Assembly: GCA_040902305.1 (NCBI GenBank)
Contig: JBBDXN010000137.1
Coordinates: 1 to 64,000 of the forward strand
DNA from: CAMLFJ01 sp040902305
GTDB lineage: Bacteria > Methylomirabilota > Methylomirabilia > Rokubacteriales > CSP1-6
Reading direction: 5' to 3'
DNA: 64,000 nt
In this document: in pieces, positions 9,587-20,126 of the stretch
Layout: every line of letters starts with the position of its first letter
Position numbering within the stretch: the first letter of the stretch is position 1
Position numbers and translations under genes: made by a program
Notes under the pieces: generated by a model
What the model saw: only the letters and a program-made list of their open reading frames with translations
Database searches by the model: none
What the model was told of the DNA's origin: nothing

Positions 9587-9592
9587 TATAAT
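9587..9592 (+). promoter_or_regulatory. Consensus -10 box (TATAAT)
   Basis: A perfect TATAAT lies 11 bases upstream of ATG 9604 with no ribosome site in between. No clear -35 element is visible at 16-18 bases spacing. It would start the transporter-kinase operon with a leader of only a few bases. Confidence 0.45.
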
Positions 9593-9603
9593 CCCGCCAG
9601 CCA

Positions 9604-9807
9604 ATGAAGGCCGCGGAGCTGGTGATCGCCTGCTTCCTGCTGTTCGGGGCATGCCTCGTCTGGCCCCTCCTCGCCATCGCCAACCACCCGGTGCTGATCC
9701 TGGGCGTGCCCGCGCTGGTGATCTACCTGTTCGTGGTCTGGGCCGCCATGGTCGCGGTCTTGATCGGGCTGGCCTGGCGGCTCCGCCCCCCCGAGGATGA
9801 CCCGTGA
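9604..9807 (+). CDS. Small two-helix membrane protein preceding the SLC5-kinase gene
   Basis: A 67-residue protein with two hydrophobic segments (about 4-28 and 33-58) and a short charged end RPPEDDP. Small two-helix proteins of DUF3311/DUF4212 type commonly precede sodium:solute symporters, and this one overlaps the SLC5-histidine kinase gene by 4 bases (GTGA at 9804). It is probably an accessory subunit of that transporter/sensor, by analogy and position only. Confidence 0.7.
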   Translation: MKAAELVIACFLLFGACLVWPLLAIANHPVLILGVPALVIYLFVVWAAMVAVLIGLAWRLRPPEDDP

Positions 9808-12800
9808 GCGGGCTGTCACCGACCGCGCTTCTCTCCATCGTCCTGGGCTACCTGGCGTTCCTCTTCCTGGTCGCGTCGGTGGGGGAGGCGTTCGCGCCTC
9901 GGCTCGCCCGGGGCCGGCCGCGCACACTCATCTACGTGCTCGCCGCGTCGGTGTACTGCACGGCGTGGACCTTCTACGGCAGCGTCGGCCTCGCGGCCAA
10001 CCGCGGGCTCGAGTTCCTGACCATCTACCTGGGCCCGGCCTGCGTGGCGCTCCTGTGGCCGGTCCTGCTGCGCAAGCTCGTGCGGGTCTCCAAGGAGCAG
10101 CGCATCACCTCGGTCTCGGATTTCATCTCGAGCCGCTACGGCAAGGCGGCCCCGCTCGGCACCCTGGTGGCCGCCCTGGTGGTGTGCGGCATGATCCCCT
10201 ACATCGCGCTGCAGCTGAAGGCGGTGTCGGCCTCGTTCAAGATGATCCTGCGCGAGGAGGCGGTGCTCGAGGTCTTCGACCCGACGCTGGTGGTGGCGGT
10301 GATCCTCGCCCTCTTCGGCATCCTGTTCGGCGCCCGCAATCTCGACTTCACCAAGCGGCAGACCGGCCTCATGACCGCGGTGGCGGTGGAGTCCGTGGTC
10401 AAGCTGCTCGCCTTCCTGCTGGTGGGCGTCTACGTGACGTGGGGGCTCTTCGGCGGCTTCGCCGATCTCTTCGGCCAGGTGGCCCGGCATCCCGAGTTCT
10501 CGCGCCTGCTCACCCTCGACCAGGCCGGCACCGCGTCCTACGCGCGCTGGACCGCGATGCTGCTGATCTCGATGCTGGCCGTGATGTTCCTGCCCCGCCA
10601 GTTCCACGTGCTGGTGGTCCAGAACCAGCGGGAGCGCGACGTCAACGCGGTGTCCTGGTCCTTCCCCCTCTACCTGCTCCTGATCAATATCTTCGTGCTG
10701 CCCATCGCCTTCGCCGGGCTCCTGGTCTTCCCGGAGGCGGGCGCGCAGGCCGACGGCTTCATCCTCCGTCTGCCGCTGGCCTTCGACAACCAGCTCATCT
10801 CGGTGCTCGTCTTCCTCGGGGGCTTCTCCGCCGCCACCGCCATGATCGTGGTGGACTCCCTGGCCCTGTCGAAGATGATCACCAATGACATCATCCTGCC
10901 CATGTTGCTGCGCCGGCGGCGGATGGAGGACATCTACTGGATCACGCTGTTCTACACGCGGCTGGCCATGCTCGCGGTGGTGGCCATGGGCTTCGCGTGG
11001 GCGCGCATGGAGCACGGCCAGCTCCTGCTGGTGGAGATGGGCCTGCTGTCCTTCATCGCGGTGGCCCAGTGCGCGCCCGCCATCCTGCTCGGCCTCTACT
11101 GGCGGCGGGGCAATCGCCAGGGCGCCTACGCGGGGATCTCGGCCGGCTTCTTCGTCTGGTTCTACACCCTGATCATCCCGGCGCTCGGCAAGGAGGAGGT
11201 CTTCGGCGCCTCGTTTCTGTCGGACGGGCCGTTCGGCCTCTGGCTGCTGCGGCCCGCCGCCTTCCTCGGGCTGGAAGGGCTCGACACCATCAGCCACGGC
11301 GTCTTCTGGTCCTTCTTCTTCAACATAGGCCTCTTCGTGATGGTGTCGCTCCTCACCGAGCAGGACGCCGAGGACCGGGCCCAGGCCGCCGCGTTCGTGG
11401 GGGTGGCGGCGGAGGCCCGGGCCGCGCCGGGAGCGCCCGCGATCCTGTCCGCGCCCGAGATCGAGCGCCTGGTCCATCACTACGTGGGCGACGAGGACGC
11501 GGAGGCCATCGTGCGCGAGCTGTTCGGCGCGAAGGCCCCCGCCGACCTGTCCGTGCCCGAGCTGCTCGAGATGCGCATCCACTTCGAGCGGCTCCTCGCC
11601 GCTTCCCTCGGCGCGGCGGCCGCTCGCATCATCGTGGAGGACCACTTCACGATCTCGAAGGAGGAGGCCCAGCAGCTCGTCACCTCCTTCCAGCGGATGC
11701 AGCAATCCCTCCGCGTCACCGAGGAGGAGGTCAAGCGGAGCGAGCGCCTGCTCGCCTCGGTGGTGGAGAGCGTGGACGACTGCATCTTCACCGCCGACAC
11801 CACCGGCCGGCTCGTCACCATGAACCCGGCCGGCCGCCGGCTCCTCGGCTACGAGCTCTTCGAGGTGAGCCGCCTCCGGTATCCGGATCTGCTCGCGGTC
11901 GACGAGCGGGGGGGCGCGGGGGGCATCGTGGCCGCCCTCGAGGTCGGGCGCGGCTGGAGCGGACAGGTGACCGGGCGCCGGGGCCGGGGCGACGTCTTTC
12001 CCGCCCACCTGGCCCTGACCGCGCTCTTCGACGACCGTGGTCAGCGCATCGGGACGGTGGGCGTGCTCCACGACCTGGCCGAGCAGGTGGAGACGCAGCG
12101 GCGGCTCATCCAGCGCGAGAAGCTGGCCTCGCTCGGTGAGATGGCGGCCGGCGTGGCCCACGAGATCCGCAATCCGCTGGGCGGCATCAAGATGGCCACC
12201 AATCTCCTGTCCTCCCCGGAGGTGGACGGCAGCCCGCTCTCCCAGGAGATGGCCCGCTCCATCCTGTCCGGCATCGGCGAGATCGAGGGCATCATCAACA
12301 ACCTCCTCGACTGGACTCGTGACGCGCGCCTCGAGCGCAACGAATACGAGCTGACGCGCATCCTCGACCCGGTGGTGGAGGCGGCGGCCGCCGAGGGCCG
12401 GACTCGGGGCGTCCAGGTCGGCTACGGGCGGCTCGAGCGCGCGGTGGTCGCGGCGGTGGACGGCCAGAAGCTCCGCCAGGTGTTCACCAACGTCATGAAG
12501 AACGCGGTGGAAGCCGTCGACCCGCGGCGCGGGGCCGGGCGCGTCACCGTCGATCTCTTCGCGGAGGGGGACCGGGCGGTGGTCGAGGTCGCCGACGACG
12601 GCGTCGGGATCGCCCGGGAGGACCGGGACCGGATCTTCCTGCCCTTCTTCACCACCAAGCCCGCGGGCACGGGCCTCGGCATGTCCATCGTCAAGAAGAT
12701 CGTGGACCTCCATGCGGGGGACATCGCGATCGACAGCGCGCCGGGCCGCGGCACGCGGGTTCGCATCTCATTCCCGGCGGTGGTCGCGGCCCAGCCGGTG

Positions 12801-12818
12801 GCCGGAGGCACCCCATGA
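9804..12818 (+). CDS. SLC5 transporter-STAC-PAS-histidine kinase fusion (CbrA-like)
   Basis: A 1004-residue membrane sensor. Residues 1 to about 520 form a sodium:solute symporter (SLC5/PutP) fold of about 13 helices, with landmarks GLAANRGLEF, SDFISSRYG, MFLPRQFHVLVVQN and GGFSAATAMIVVDSLALS. A STAC-like helical linker (IERLVHHYVGDEDAE) is followed by PAS (about 645-760), a phosphoacceptor H-box AAGVAHEIRNPLGGI and a HATPase ending in GTGLGMSIVKKIV. This is the architecture of Pseudomonas CbrA, where uptake and signalling are joined. The substrate is unknown. The start is GTG 9804, overlapping the upstream stop, and the response regulator overlaps its 3' end by 4 bases. Confidence 0.92.
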   Translation: MSGLSPTALLSIVLGYLAFLFLVASVGEAFAPRLARGRPRTLIYVLAASVYCTAWTFYGSVGLAANRGLEFLTIYLGPACVALLWPVLLRKLVRVSKEQRITSVSDFISSRYGKAAPLGTLVAALVVCGMIPYIALQLKAVSASFKMILREEAVLEVFDPTLVVAVILALFGILFGARNLDFTKRQTGLMTAVAVESVVKLLAFLLVGVYVTWGLFGGFADLFGQVARHPEFSRLLTLDQAGTASYARWTAMLLISMLAVMFLPRQFHVLVVQNQRERDVNAVSWSFPLYLLLINIFVLPIAFAGLLVFPEAGAQADGFILRLPLAFDNQLISVLVFLGGFSAATAMIVVDSLALSKMITNDIILPMLLRRRRMEDIYWITLFYTRLAMLAVVAMGFAWARMEHGQLLLVEMGLLSFIAVAQCAPAILLGLYWRRGNRQGAYAGISAGFFVWFYTLIIPALGKEEVFGASFLSDGPFGLWLLRPAAFLGLEGLDTISHGVFWSFFFNIGLFVMVSLLTEQDAEDRAQAAAFVGVAAEARAAPGAPAILSAPEIERLVHHYVGDEDAEAIVRELFGAKAPADLSVPELLEMRIHFERLLAASLGAAAARIIVEDHFTISKEEAQQLVTSFQRMQQSLRVTEEEVKRSERLLASVVESVDDCIFTADTTGRLVTMNPAGRRLLGYELFEVSRLRYPDLLAVDERGGAGGIVAALEVGRGWSGQVTGRRGRGDVFPAHLALTALFDDRGQRIGTVGVLHDLAEQVETQRRLIQREKLASLGEMAAGVAHEIRNPLGGIKMATNLLSSPEVDGSPLSQEMARSILSGIGEIEGIINNLLDWTRDARLERNEYELTRILDPVVEAAAAEGRTRGVQVGYGRLERAVVAAVDGQKLRQVFTNVMKNAVEAVDPRRGAGRVTVDLFAEGDRAVVEVADDGVGIAREDRDRIFLPFFTTKPAGTGLGMSIVKKIVDLHAGDIAIDSAPGRGTRVRISFPAVVAAQPVAGGTP

Positions 12819-14203
12819 AGCGACGGCTCCTGCTCGTCGAGGACGACGAGGTCTTTCTCCGTCCGCTCCACCGCACCCTCGAGCTCAAGGGCTACGAGGT
12901 CGTGCCGGTCCACAGCGCCGAGGAGGCCCTCGACTCCCTCAAGGCGGAGGACGTGGACCTGGTGCTCACCGACCGGCGCCTGCCCGGGATGGACGGCGTC
13001 GAGCTGGTGCGGCAGATCAAGGCGGAGCATCCCGACCTGGCGGTCGTGGTGATGACCGCCTACGGGACCATCGAGTCGGCGGTGGAGGCGATGCGGCTCG
13101 GGGCCGAGGACTACCTGGTCAAGCCCTTCGAGGCGGCCGAGCTGCTGCTCGTGATCCGGCGCGCCATCGAGTTCCAGGAGCTGAAGTCGGCGAACCGCCG
13201 GACGATCCGGCGCAACCAGGAGCGCTTCACCTTCGGCAACATCGTGGCGGCCAGCGCGGGCATGCGCGCGGTGTTCGACCTGCTGCGCTCGGTGGTGGAC
13301 CTGGACACCACCGTGCTCATCCACGGGGAGACCGGGGTCGGCAAGGAGCTGCTGGCCCGCTCCATCCACTTCTCGGGGGCCCGGCGCGAGCGGCCGTTCG
13401 TGGCCGTCAACTGCGCGGCGATCCCCGCGGAGCTGTTCGAGTCCGAGCTGTTCGGCTCCCGACGGGGCGCCTTCACCGGCGCGACCGAGCACCGGCGCGG
13501 CCACTTTCAGATGGCCAACGGGGGCACCCTGCTCCTCGACGAGATCGGGGAGATGCCGCTGCAGCTCCAGAGCAAGCTGCTCCGGGCCATCGAGGAGAAG
13601 AAGGTGACCTCGGTCGGCGCCGACCGTCCGGTGGACGTCGACGTGCGCTTCATCGCCACCACCAACAAGGATCTGCAGGTGGAGGTGGAGCGCGGGGCGT
13701 TCCGCCGCGACCTCTTCTACCGCCTCTCGGTCATGCCGGTGCGCGTGCCCGCGCTGCGCGAGCGGCCGGAGGACATCCCGCTGCTCGCCCGCCACTTCCT
13801 GGAGCAGGCCGGTCGTCGCATCAAGAAGGCGGTGCGCGACATCGCGCCCGAGAGCCTGGGGGCGCTGATGGGCTATCCGTGGCCCGGCAACGTGCGCGAG
13901 CTCGAGAACGTGATCGAGCGGGCGGTGATCGTCGGGACCGGCGACCTGCTCGAGGGCGTGGAGCGCTTCCTCGGCCCGGCGGGCGCCCACGCCCCGGTGG
14001 ACCTCTCGCTGCCGTTCCGCGACGCCAAGGCCCGGGTGGTGGAGGACTTCGAGCGCGCCTACATCGACGGGCTGCTCAAGAGCCACGGGGGCAAGCTCAC
14101 CGTCGCGGCCAAGCACGCGGACATGGATCCCAAGAACTTCTCCGACAAGATGCAGCGCTACGGCCTGCGACGCTCCGGCCCCGCCGAGCCGCCCCCCGCC
14201 TAG
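12815..14203 (+). CDS. Sigma-54-dependent NtrC-family response regulator (CbrB-like partner)
   Basis: A 462-residue enhancer-binding protein. The receiver domain has VEDDE and VLTDRRLPGMDG with the phosphoacceptor Asp at about residue 53. The AAA+ domain has GETGVGKE and the sigma-54 contact loop RRGAFTGAT. The C-terminal Fis-like helix-turn-helix contains GGKLTVAAKHADMDPKNF. ATG 12815 overlaps the kinase stop, so this is the cognate regulator, equivalent in layout to CbrB, which controls carbon/nitrogen catabolism in pseudomonads. The 3' end overlaps the convergent antiporter gene by 4 bases. Confidence 0.92.
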   Translation: MKRRLLLVEDDEVFLRPLHRTLELKGYEVVPVHSAEEALDSLKAEDVDLVLTDRRLPGMDGVELVRQIKAEHPDLAVVVMTAYGTIESAVEAMRLGAEDYLVKPFEAAELLLVIRRAIEFQELKSANRRTIRRNQERFTFGNIVAASAGMRAVFDLLRSVVDLDTTVLIHGETGVGKELLARSIHFSGARRERPFVAVNCAAIPAELFESELFGSRRGAFTGATEHRRGHFQMANGGTLLLDEIGEMPLQLQSKLLRAIEEKKVTSVGADRPVDVDVRFIATTNKDLQVEVERGAFRRDLFYRLSVMPVRVPALRERPEDIPLLARHFLEQAGRRIKKAVRDIAPESLGALMGYPWPGNVRELENVIERAVIVGTGDLLEGVERFLGPAGAHAPVDLSLPFRDAKARVVEDFERAYIDGLLKSHGGKLTVAAKHADMDPKNFSDKMQRYGLRRSGPAEPPPA

Positions 14204-15435
14204 AAGAAGAGCACGGTCACGAGCGCGAACATGGGCAGGAGGACCGCTCCGCTGTAGAGCATGTAGCCGAAGAAGCTCGGCATCCGCACCTTCGCCTCCT
14301 CCGCGATGGCCTTGACCATGAAGTTCGGCGCGTTCCCGATATAGGTGTTGGCCCCCATGGCGACCGCCCCCACGCTGATCGCGGCCAGGATCGCGTGCGG
14401 CATCCCGACCACCTCGTCGGGAAGGCCGAGGCCCTGGGCCAGGGCGAGAAACGTGAGGTACGTCGGGGCATTGTCGAGGAACGACGACAGGAGGCCGGTG
14501 GCCCAGAAGAACTGCCAGGGCTCGCGCACCCCGAGCTCGCCGCCCCGCACGTGCAGCAGCTCGAGCGCGGGGATCATGGTGAGGAAGATCCCCAGGAAGA
14601 GCACCGCGACCTCCACCATCGGGTACGCGGTGAAGCGGTTGGCCTGGCGGATCGCCCGGGGAGTCCGCCACAGGGACAGCCCGGCGAGAGCTACGATGGC
14701 GAGCTCGCGGACCGGCGCGCGCAGGAACGCGACCGCCGCGACCACCCCCCCGAGCCAGATCCCGTTGACTGCCCCCTGGATCCGGAGGGGCTCGATCTGG
14801 GTGTGGTCGCGCGTGAGGGCCGCCTTCGTCTCGTGCGCGTGGTGCCGCGAGTCCCAGACGTAGTAGACCAGCAGCAGCGAGGCGGTCATGGCGAGCCAGG
14901 GCAGCCACAACCGGAACGTCCAGGCGAACGGCACGCCCTGCAGGTAGCCGAGGAAGAGCGGGGGATCGCCGAGCGGCGTCAGCATGCCCCCGATGTTGGA
15001 CACCAGGAAGATGAAGAACACCACGGTGTGGGTGACGCGCGCCCGCTCCCGGTTGGTCTGAAGCAGCGGCCGGATCAGGAGCATGGAGGCGCCGGTGGTG
15101 CCGATGAAGGAGGCGAGCAGGCTCCCGGTGGCGAGGAACGCGGTGTTGACGAGCGGGGTGGCCTCGAGATCGCCGCGCAGGACCACGCCGCCCGCGATCA
15201 CGTAGAGTCCGGCGAGCAGAACGATGAACGAGACGTAGTCGGCCGCCATGTGGACGAGCGCCCCGGGCTCTCTCGCCAGGTAGAGCGCGAGCACCGGCGC
15301 CCCCAGCGCCGCGGCCACCACGAGCTTGCTCCGGTTGGACTCCCACCAGTGCGGCAGCCAGAGCGGAAAGAGGGCGATGGCGAGGAGCATCGCGACGAAG
15401 GGCAGCACGGTGTAGAGCGCGAGCGGGGCCGGCAT
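14200..15435 (-). CDS. Sodium:proton antiporter (NhaD/ArsB-CitM ion transporter superfamily)
   Basis: A 411-residue integral membrane protein with about 11-12 hydrophobic segments. Family motifs are seen at FIGTTGASMLLIRPLL, SNIGGMLTPLGDPPLFLGYL and SSFLDNAPTYLTFLALA, and GANTYIGNAPNFMVKAIAE lies near the end. These paired half-helix motifs characterise NhaD-type antiporters and related ion transporters. It probably exchanges sodium for protons across the inner membrane; a dicarboxylate role cannot be excluded. It converges on the NtrC-type gene and diverges from acs. A TAAGAT box sits 6 bases before the start. Confidence 0.82.
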   Translation of the reverse strand: MPAPLALYTVLPFVAMLLAIALFPLWLPHWWESNRSKLVVAAALGAPVLALYLAREPGALVHMAADYVSFIVLLAGLYVIAGGVVLRGDLEATPLVNTAFLATGSLLASFIGTTGASMLLIRPLLQTNRERARVTHTVVFFIFLVSNIGGMLTPLGDPPLFLGYLQGVPFAWTFRLWLPWLAMTASLLLVYYVWDSRHHAHETKAALTRDHTQIEPLRIQGAVNGIWLGGVVAAVAFLRAPVRELAIVALAGLSLWRTPRAIRQANRFTAYPMVEVAVLFLGIFLTMIPALELLHVRGGELGVREPWQFFWATGLLSSFLDNAPTYLTFLALAQGLGLPDEVVGMPHAILAAISVGAVAMGANTYIGNAPNFMVKAIAEEAKVRMPSFFGYMLYSGAVLLPMFALVTVLFF

Positions 15436-15452
15436 GCGGCGATCTTACTCTC

Positions 15453-15481
15453 TTGAAGTCGCCGCGCGGATGGTTTAGAAG
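15453..15481 (+). promoter_or_regulatory. Sigma-70-like promoter of acs
   Basis: TTGAAG (15453-15458), a 17-base spacer and TAGAAG (15476-15481) match four of six positions in each element. Transcription would start near 15489, about 40 bases before the acs ATG. Confidence 0.45.
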
Positions 15482-15530
15482 TGGGGCGGCGCGCCGAGGC
15501 GCCGATCTCACCACGAGAACGAGGTCCCCC

Positions 15531-17480
<1,950 letters not shown>

Positions 17481-17507
17481 AGGGTAGCGCGCCGGCCGGG
17501 TACCGGT

Positions 17508-17523
17508 ACCAAGGTCTCTTGGT
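17508..17523. terminator. Hairpin downstream of acs
   Basis: ACCAAG-GTCT-CTTGGT is a perfect 6-bp stem with a 4-base loop, 28 bases after the acs stop. Flanking GGTACC and GTACC copies can extend it with a bulge. No T-run follows. It may be a terminator or a protein-binding dyad. Confidence 0.35.
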
Positions 17524-17564
17524 TTCAGTACCAAAGGCTGGCCCGGGCCGCGGCCCCGGGTCCC

Positions 17565-17933
17565 ATGAAATCGGTCACTTGGGGCTCAGAGTCGCTGGCA
17601 TCCTTCGTGCGTCGACGCCTTCCGATGCGGTGCCGACGGCTCGCGCTGTTGATCGCGTTCTACGTGACGCTCGACCTGACGAACCCGTTCGTCGGGTGCG
17701 CGTTCAACTTCAATGCCGAAGAGTCGATGGACGGCGTGTCGCGCCAGCATGAACGGCTCCTCCATCAGGCTGCCGCGGCGGCGCTCCCGATGCCCTCGGG
17801 TGGTGAGGCCGCGCGCGCGCGCTCCGCGCCCGCCCAGCGGCCCCTGTCTCGCGCGCTGGACGGGTGGTTCGTGCAGTTGAGGCAGGCTCACGCTCCGCAC
17901 TCCGACCCGCAGTCGCCGACCGAAGACCACTAG
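17565..17933 (+). CDS. Unrecognised exported/anchored small protein, paralogue of the gene at 21551-21862
   Basis: A 122-residue protein with one hydrophobic segment (LALLIAFYVTLDLTNPF, about residues 26-42), then a Ser/Ala/Arg-rich region and an acidic end SPTEDH. The segment YVTLDLTNPFVGCAFNF aligns with YLTLDVVNPFMPGAVTF in the minus-strand protein at 21551-21862, and both end in the form (S/T)xEDH. I do not recognise the family. The Asn-Pro-Phe after the membrane helix followed by a Gly/Ala-Phe strand is its most distinctive feature. It lies between acs and the transporter genes. ATG 17565 is used; an ATG at 17625 would retain the helix. Confidence 0.55.
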   Translation: MKSVTWGSESLASFVRRRLPMRCRRLALLIAFYVTLDLTNPFVGCAFNFNAEESMDGVSRQHERLLHQAAAAALPMPSGGEAARARSAPAQRPLSRALDGWFVQLRQAHAPHSDPQSPTEDH

Positions 17934-17948
17934 CCCTGCCTGATCCTC

Positions 17949-17972
17949 CACGCTCGCCGGCCGGCGAGCGTG
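17949..17972. terminator. Perfect 24-bp palindrome (terminator or operator)
   Basis: CACGCTCGCCGG is followed immediately by its exact complement, 15 bases after the stop at 17933. It is the strongest dyad in this intergenic region. Without a T-run it may be a Rho-assisted terminator or a binding site controlling the DUF4212-symporter operon. Confidence 0.45.
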
Positions 17973-18006
17973 TTGCACCCACTCGGACAATGATCGTCCA
18001 CCGTGT

Positions 18007-18028
18007 GCCGGGACAAGAGAGTCCCGGC
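18007..18028 (+). promoter_or_regulatory. Hairpin immediately upstream of the DUF4212 ribosome site
   Basis: GCCGGGAC-AAGAGA-GTCCCGGC is a perfect 8-bp stem with a 6-base loop. It ends directly before the GGGGAGGGA ribosome site (18029-18037) of the gene at 18042. In RNA it would abut the ribosome site and could tune translation or stabilise a processed 5' end. Confidence 0.4.
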
Positions 18029-18041
18029 GGGGAGGGAACGC

Positions 18042-18317
18042 ATGGCGTCGTTCAGAGACATCGACCGGAGCAAACGCGAGGGATACTGGCGAGAGACGTC
18101 CAACTTCACCTGGCTCATTCTCGTCCTGTGGTTCGTCTCGTGGGTCGGGCCGCTCGTGCTCCACCGCTGGCTGAACCAGATCGTCATCTTCGGCTTCCCG
18201 CTGTCGTTCTGGTTCGCCGGCCAGGGCTCGCTCGCCATCTTCATCGTGCTGATCGTGTGGTACGCGATCAAGATGAATAAGCTCGACCGGAAGTACGGCG
18301 TCGCCGAGGAGGTCTAG
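18042..18317 (+). CDS. DUF4212 small subunit of sodium/solute symporter
   Basis: A 91-residue protein with two membrane helices (about 24-46 and 52-76) and a charged start SKREGYWRETSNFTWLILVLW typical of DUF4212, the small partner of the VC_2705-type (TIGR03648) symporter. The start at 18042 has GGGGAGGGA upstream. The large subunit begins 5 bases after the stop, and the pair should act together in the inner membrane. Such pairs are generally assigned to acetate or other short-chain carboxylate uptake. Confidence 0.88.
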   Translation: MASFRDIDRSKREGYWRETSNFTWLILVLWFVSWVGPLVLHRWLNQIVIFGFPLSFWFAGQGSLAIFIVLIVWYAIKMNKLDRKYGVAEEV

Positions 18318-18321
18318 GCCT

Positions 18322-20079
18322 ATGTCCTGGGGAAAGATCTTCGGACTCTACACCGGCGCGTTCGTCCTCTTCACGGTGCTGCTGGCGGTGCTCGAGTACC
18401 TGGGCGCGATCCCGAACCGGGCCATCGCCTACACCTACCTGGTCGTGACGATCGGGGTCTATGCGCTGATCGGCGTCCTCTCGCGCACCGCCCGCCCCGA
18501 CCAGTACTACGTGGCCGGCCGCGGCGTGCCCGCCTTCTTCAACGGCATGGCGACGGGCGCGGACTGGATGAGCGCCGCCTCGTTCATCTCCATGGCCGGC
18601 GCCCTCTACGCGACCGGCTACGACGGGCTGGCCTACGTCTCGGGCTGGACCGGCGGCTACGTCCTGCTGGCCATCTACCTGGCCCCGTACCTCCGCAAGT
18701 TCGGTGCCTACACGATCCCCGACTTCTTGGCTCTGCGCTACGGCGGCAACGCCGCCCGCGTGGTCGGGCTCCTCATGGCCATCGGCGCTTCCTTCACCTA
18801 TCTCATCGCTCAGATCACCGGCGTCGGTATCATCATGGGGCGCTTCCTGGGCATGGACTTCAACGTCGGTGCCTTCGTCGGCCTCGCCGGCATCCTGGTC
18901 TGCTCCATGCTGGGCGGCATGCGGGCGGTGACCTGGACCCAGGTCGCGCAGTACATCATCCTGATCCTCGCTTACATCACGCCGGTCGCCGTGCTCTCCT
19001 ACCGGCACTTCGGAATCCCGCTGCCCGAGTTCACCTACGGCCAGGTGCTGCAGGACATCACCCGGATCGAGCTGCAGGAGGGCGTCACGAAGCTCTGGGT
19101 GGATATGGCCCCGGGCGGGATGCTCAACTGGTTCGCCCTCTGCTTCTGCATGATGGTCGGCACCGCGGGGCTCCCCCACATCCTGATGCGCTACTACACC
19201 ACGCCCTCCGTGAAGGAAGCGCGCTCCTCGGTCGGCTGGTCGCTGTTCTTCATCTTCCTGCTCTACTTCACCGCGCCGGCCTACGGGGCCTTCGCCCGGT
19301 GGACGGTGCTGACGGACTTGATCGGCAAGAAGGTCACCGAGCTTCCCGCATGGGTATTCCGCTGGGGTGACACCATCCTCGGCAAGGAGACCAATCACCT
19401 GGGCCTGTTCGACATCGTGGACAAGAACGGGGATGGGACCCTGCAGCTCACCGACTTCGTGATCAAGTCGACCGACTTCGTCGTGCTCGCCACGCCCGAG
19501 ATCGCGGGTTTGCCGTTCGTCATCACCGGCCTCGTCATGGCCGGCGGCCTGGCCGCGGCGCTCTCGACGGCGGATGGGCTACTCCTGACCATCTCCAACT
19601 CGCTGTCGCACGACCTCTACTACAAGATCATCAATCCCAGCGCCTCCATCGTGAAGCGGCTCACCACCGCCCGCATCCTGCTCGTGGTGGCCGCGGTGGC
19701 CGGCGCCTACGTGGCCACTTTCCGGATCAATATCATCGTGGCGGTGGTGGCCTACGCCTTCGCGCTCGCGGGCTCGGGCTTCTTCCCCGCGCTGGTGATG
19801 GGCATCTTCTGGAAGCGCGCCAACAAGCAGGGGGCCATCGCCGGCATGGTGGCGGGCTTCCTCACCGCGCTGATCCTGATCGTGCTGGGCCGGAACTGGA
19901 ACATCTACATCCTCGGGGTCAGGGAGATCGGCGCCGGCGTGTTCGGAGTGCCGGTGGGCTTCCTCGTGATCTGGGCGGTGTCCCTGATGTACCCGCCGCC
20001 CGACCAGCAGACCCAGGATCTGGTCGAGGAGGTGCGGTATCCGCGGGGTACCACGATGAAGCTGGAGGGTATCGAGTAG
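18322..20079 (+). CDS. Sodium:solute symporter, VC_2705/ActP-like
   Basis: A 585-residue SLC5 transporter with about 13 helices. Landmarks are the amino-terminal YYVAGRGVPAFFNGMATGADWMS split by the first helices, the sodium-site region GASFTYLIAQITGVG, MMVGTAGLPHILMRYYTTPS and GLAAALSTADGLLLTISN. Acs upstream makes acetate or a related acid the likely substrate. Residues 367-378 (DKNGDGTLQLTD) form a canonical EF-hand-type loop with Asp/Asn at positions 1, 3, 5 and 12, in an extramembrane loop. Some relatives carry a similar DxNGDG sequence, so it may be a family trait. The gene ends 48 bases before an assembly gap. Confidence 0.9.
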   Translation: MSWGKIFGLYTGAFVLFTVLLAVLEYLGAIPNRAIAYTYLVVTIGVYALIGVLSRTARPDQYYVAGRGVPAFFNGMATGADWMSAASFISMAGALYATGYDGLAYVSGWTGGYVLLAIYLAPYLRKFGAYTIPDFLALRYGGNAARVVGLLMAIGASFTYLIAQITGVGIIMGRFLGMDFNVGAFVGLAGILVCSMLGGMRAVTWTQVAQYIILILAYITPVAVLSYRHFGIPLPEFTYGQVLQDITRIELQEGVTKLWVDMAPGGMLNWFALCFCMMVGTAGLPHILMRYYTTPSVKEARSSVGWSLFFIFLLYFTAPAYGAFARWTVLTDLIGKKVTELPAWVFRWGDTILGKETNHLGLFDIVDKNGDGTLQLTDFVIKSTDFVVLATPEIAGLPFVITGLVMAGGLAAALSTADGLLLTISNSLSHDLYYKIINPSASIVKRLTTARILLVVAAVAGAYVATFRINIIVAVVAYAFALAGSGFFPALVMGIFWKRANKQGAIAGMVAGFLTALILIVLGRNWNIYILGVREIGAGVFGVPVGFLVIWAVSLMYPPPDQQTQDLVEEVRYPRGTTMKLEGIE

Positions 20080-20126
20080 GTCGGCTTCTCCAAGGAGCAC
20101 GGGGCGCCGCCGGGGGTGAGTCCACT

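Noticed and set aside
9816..12713. A 965-codon minus-strand frame
   Set aside because: Antisense of the SLC5-kinase gene, with no domain signatures and an implausible abundance of His, Glu and Gly.
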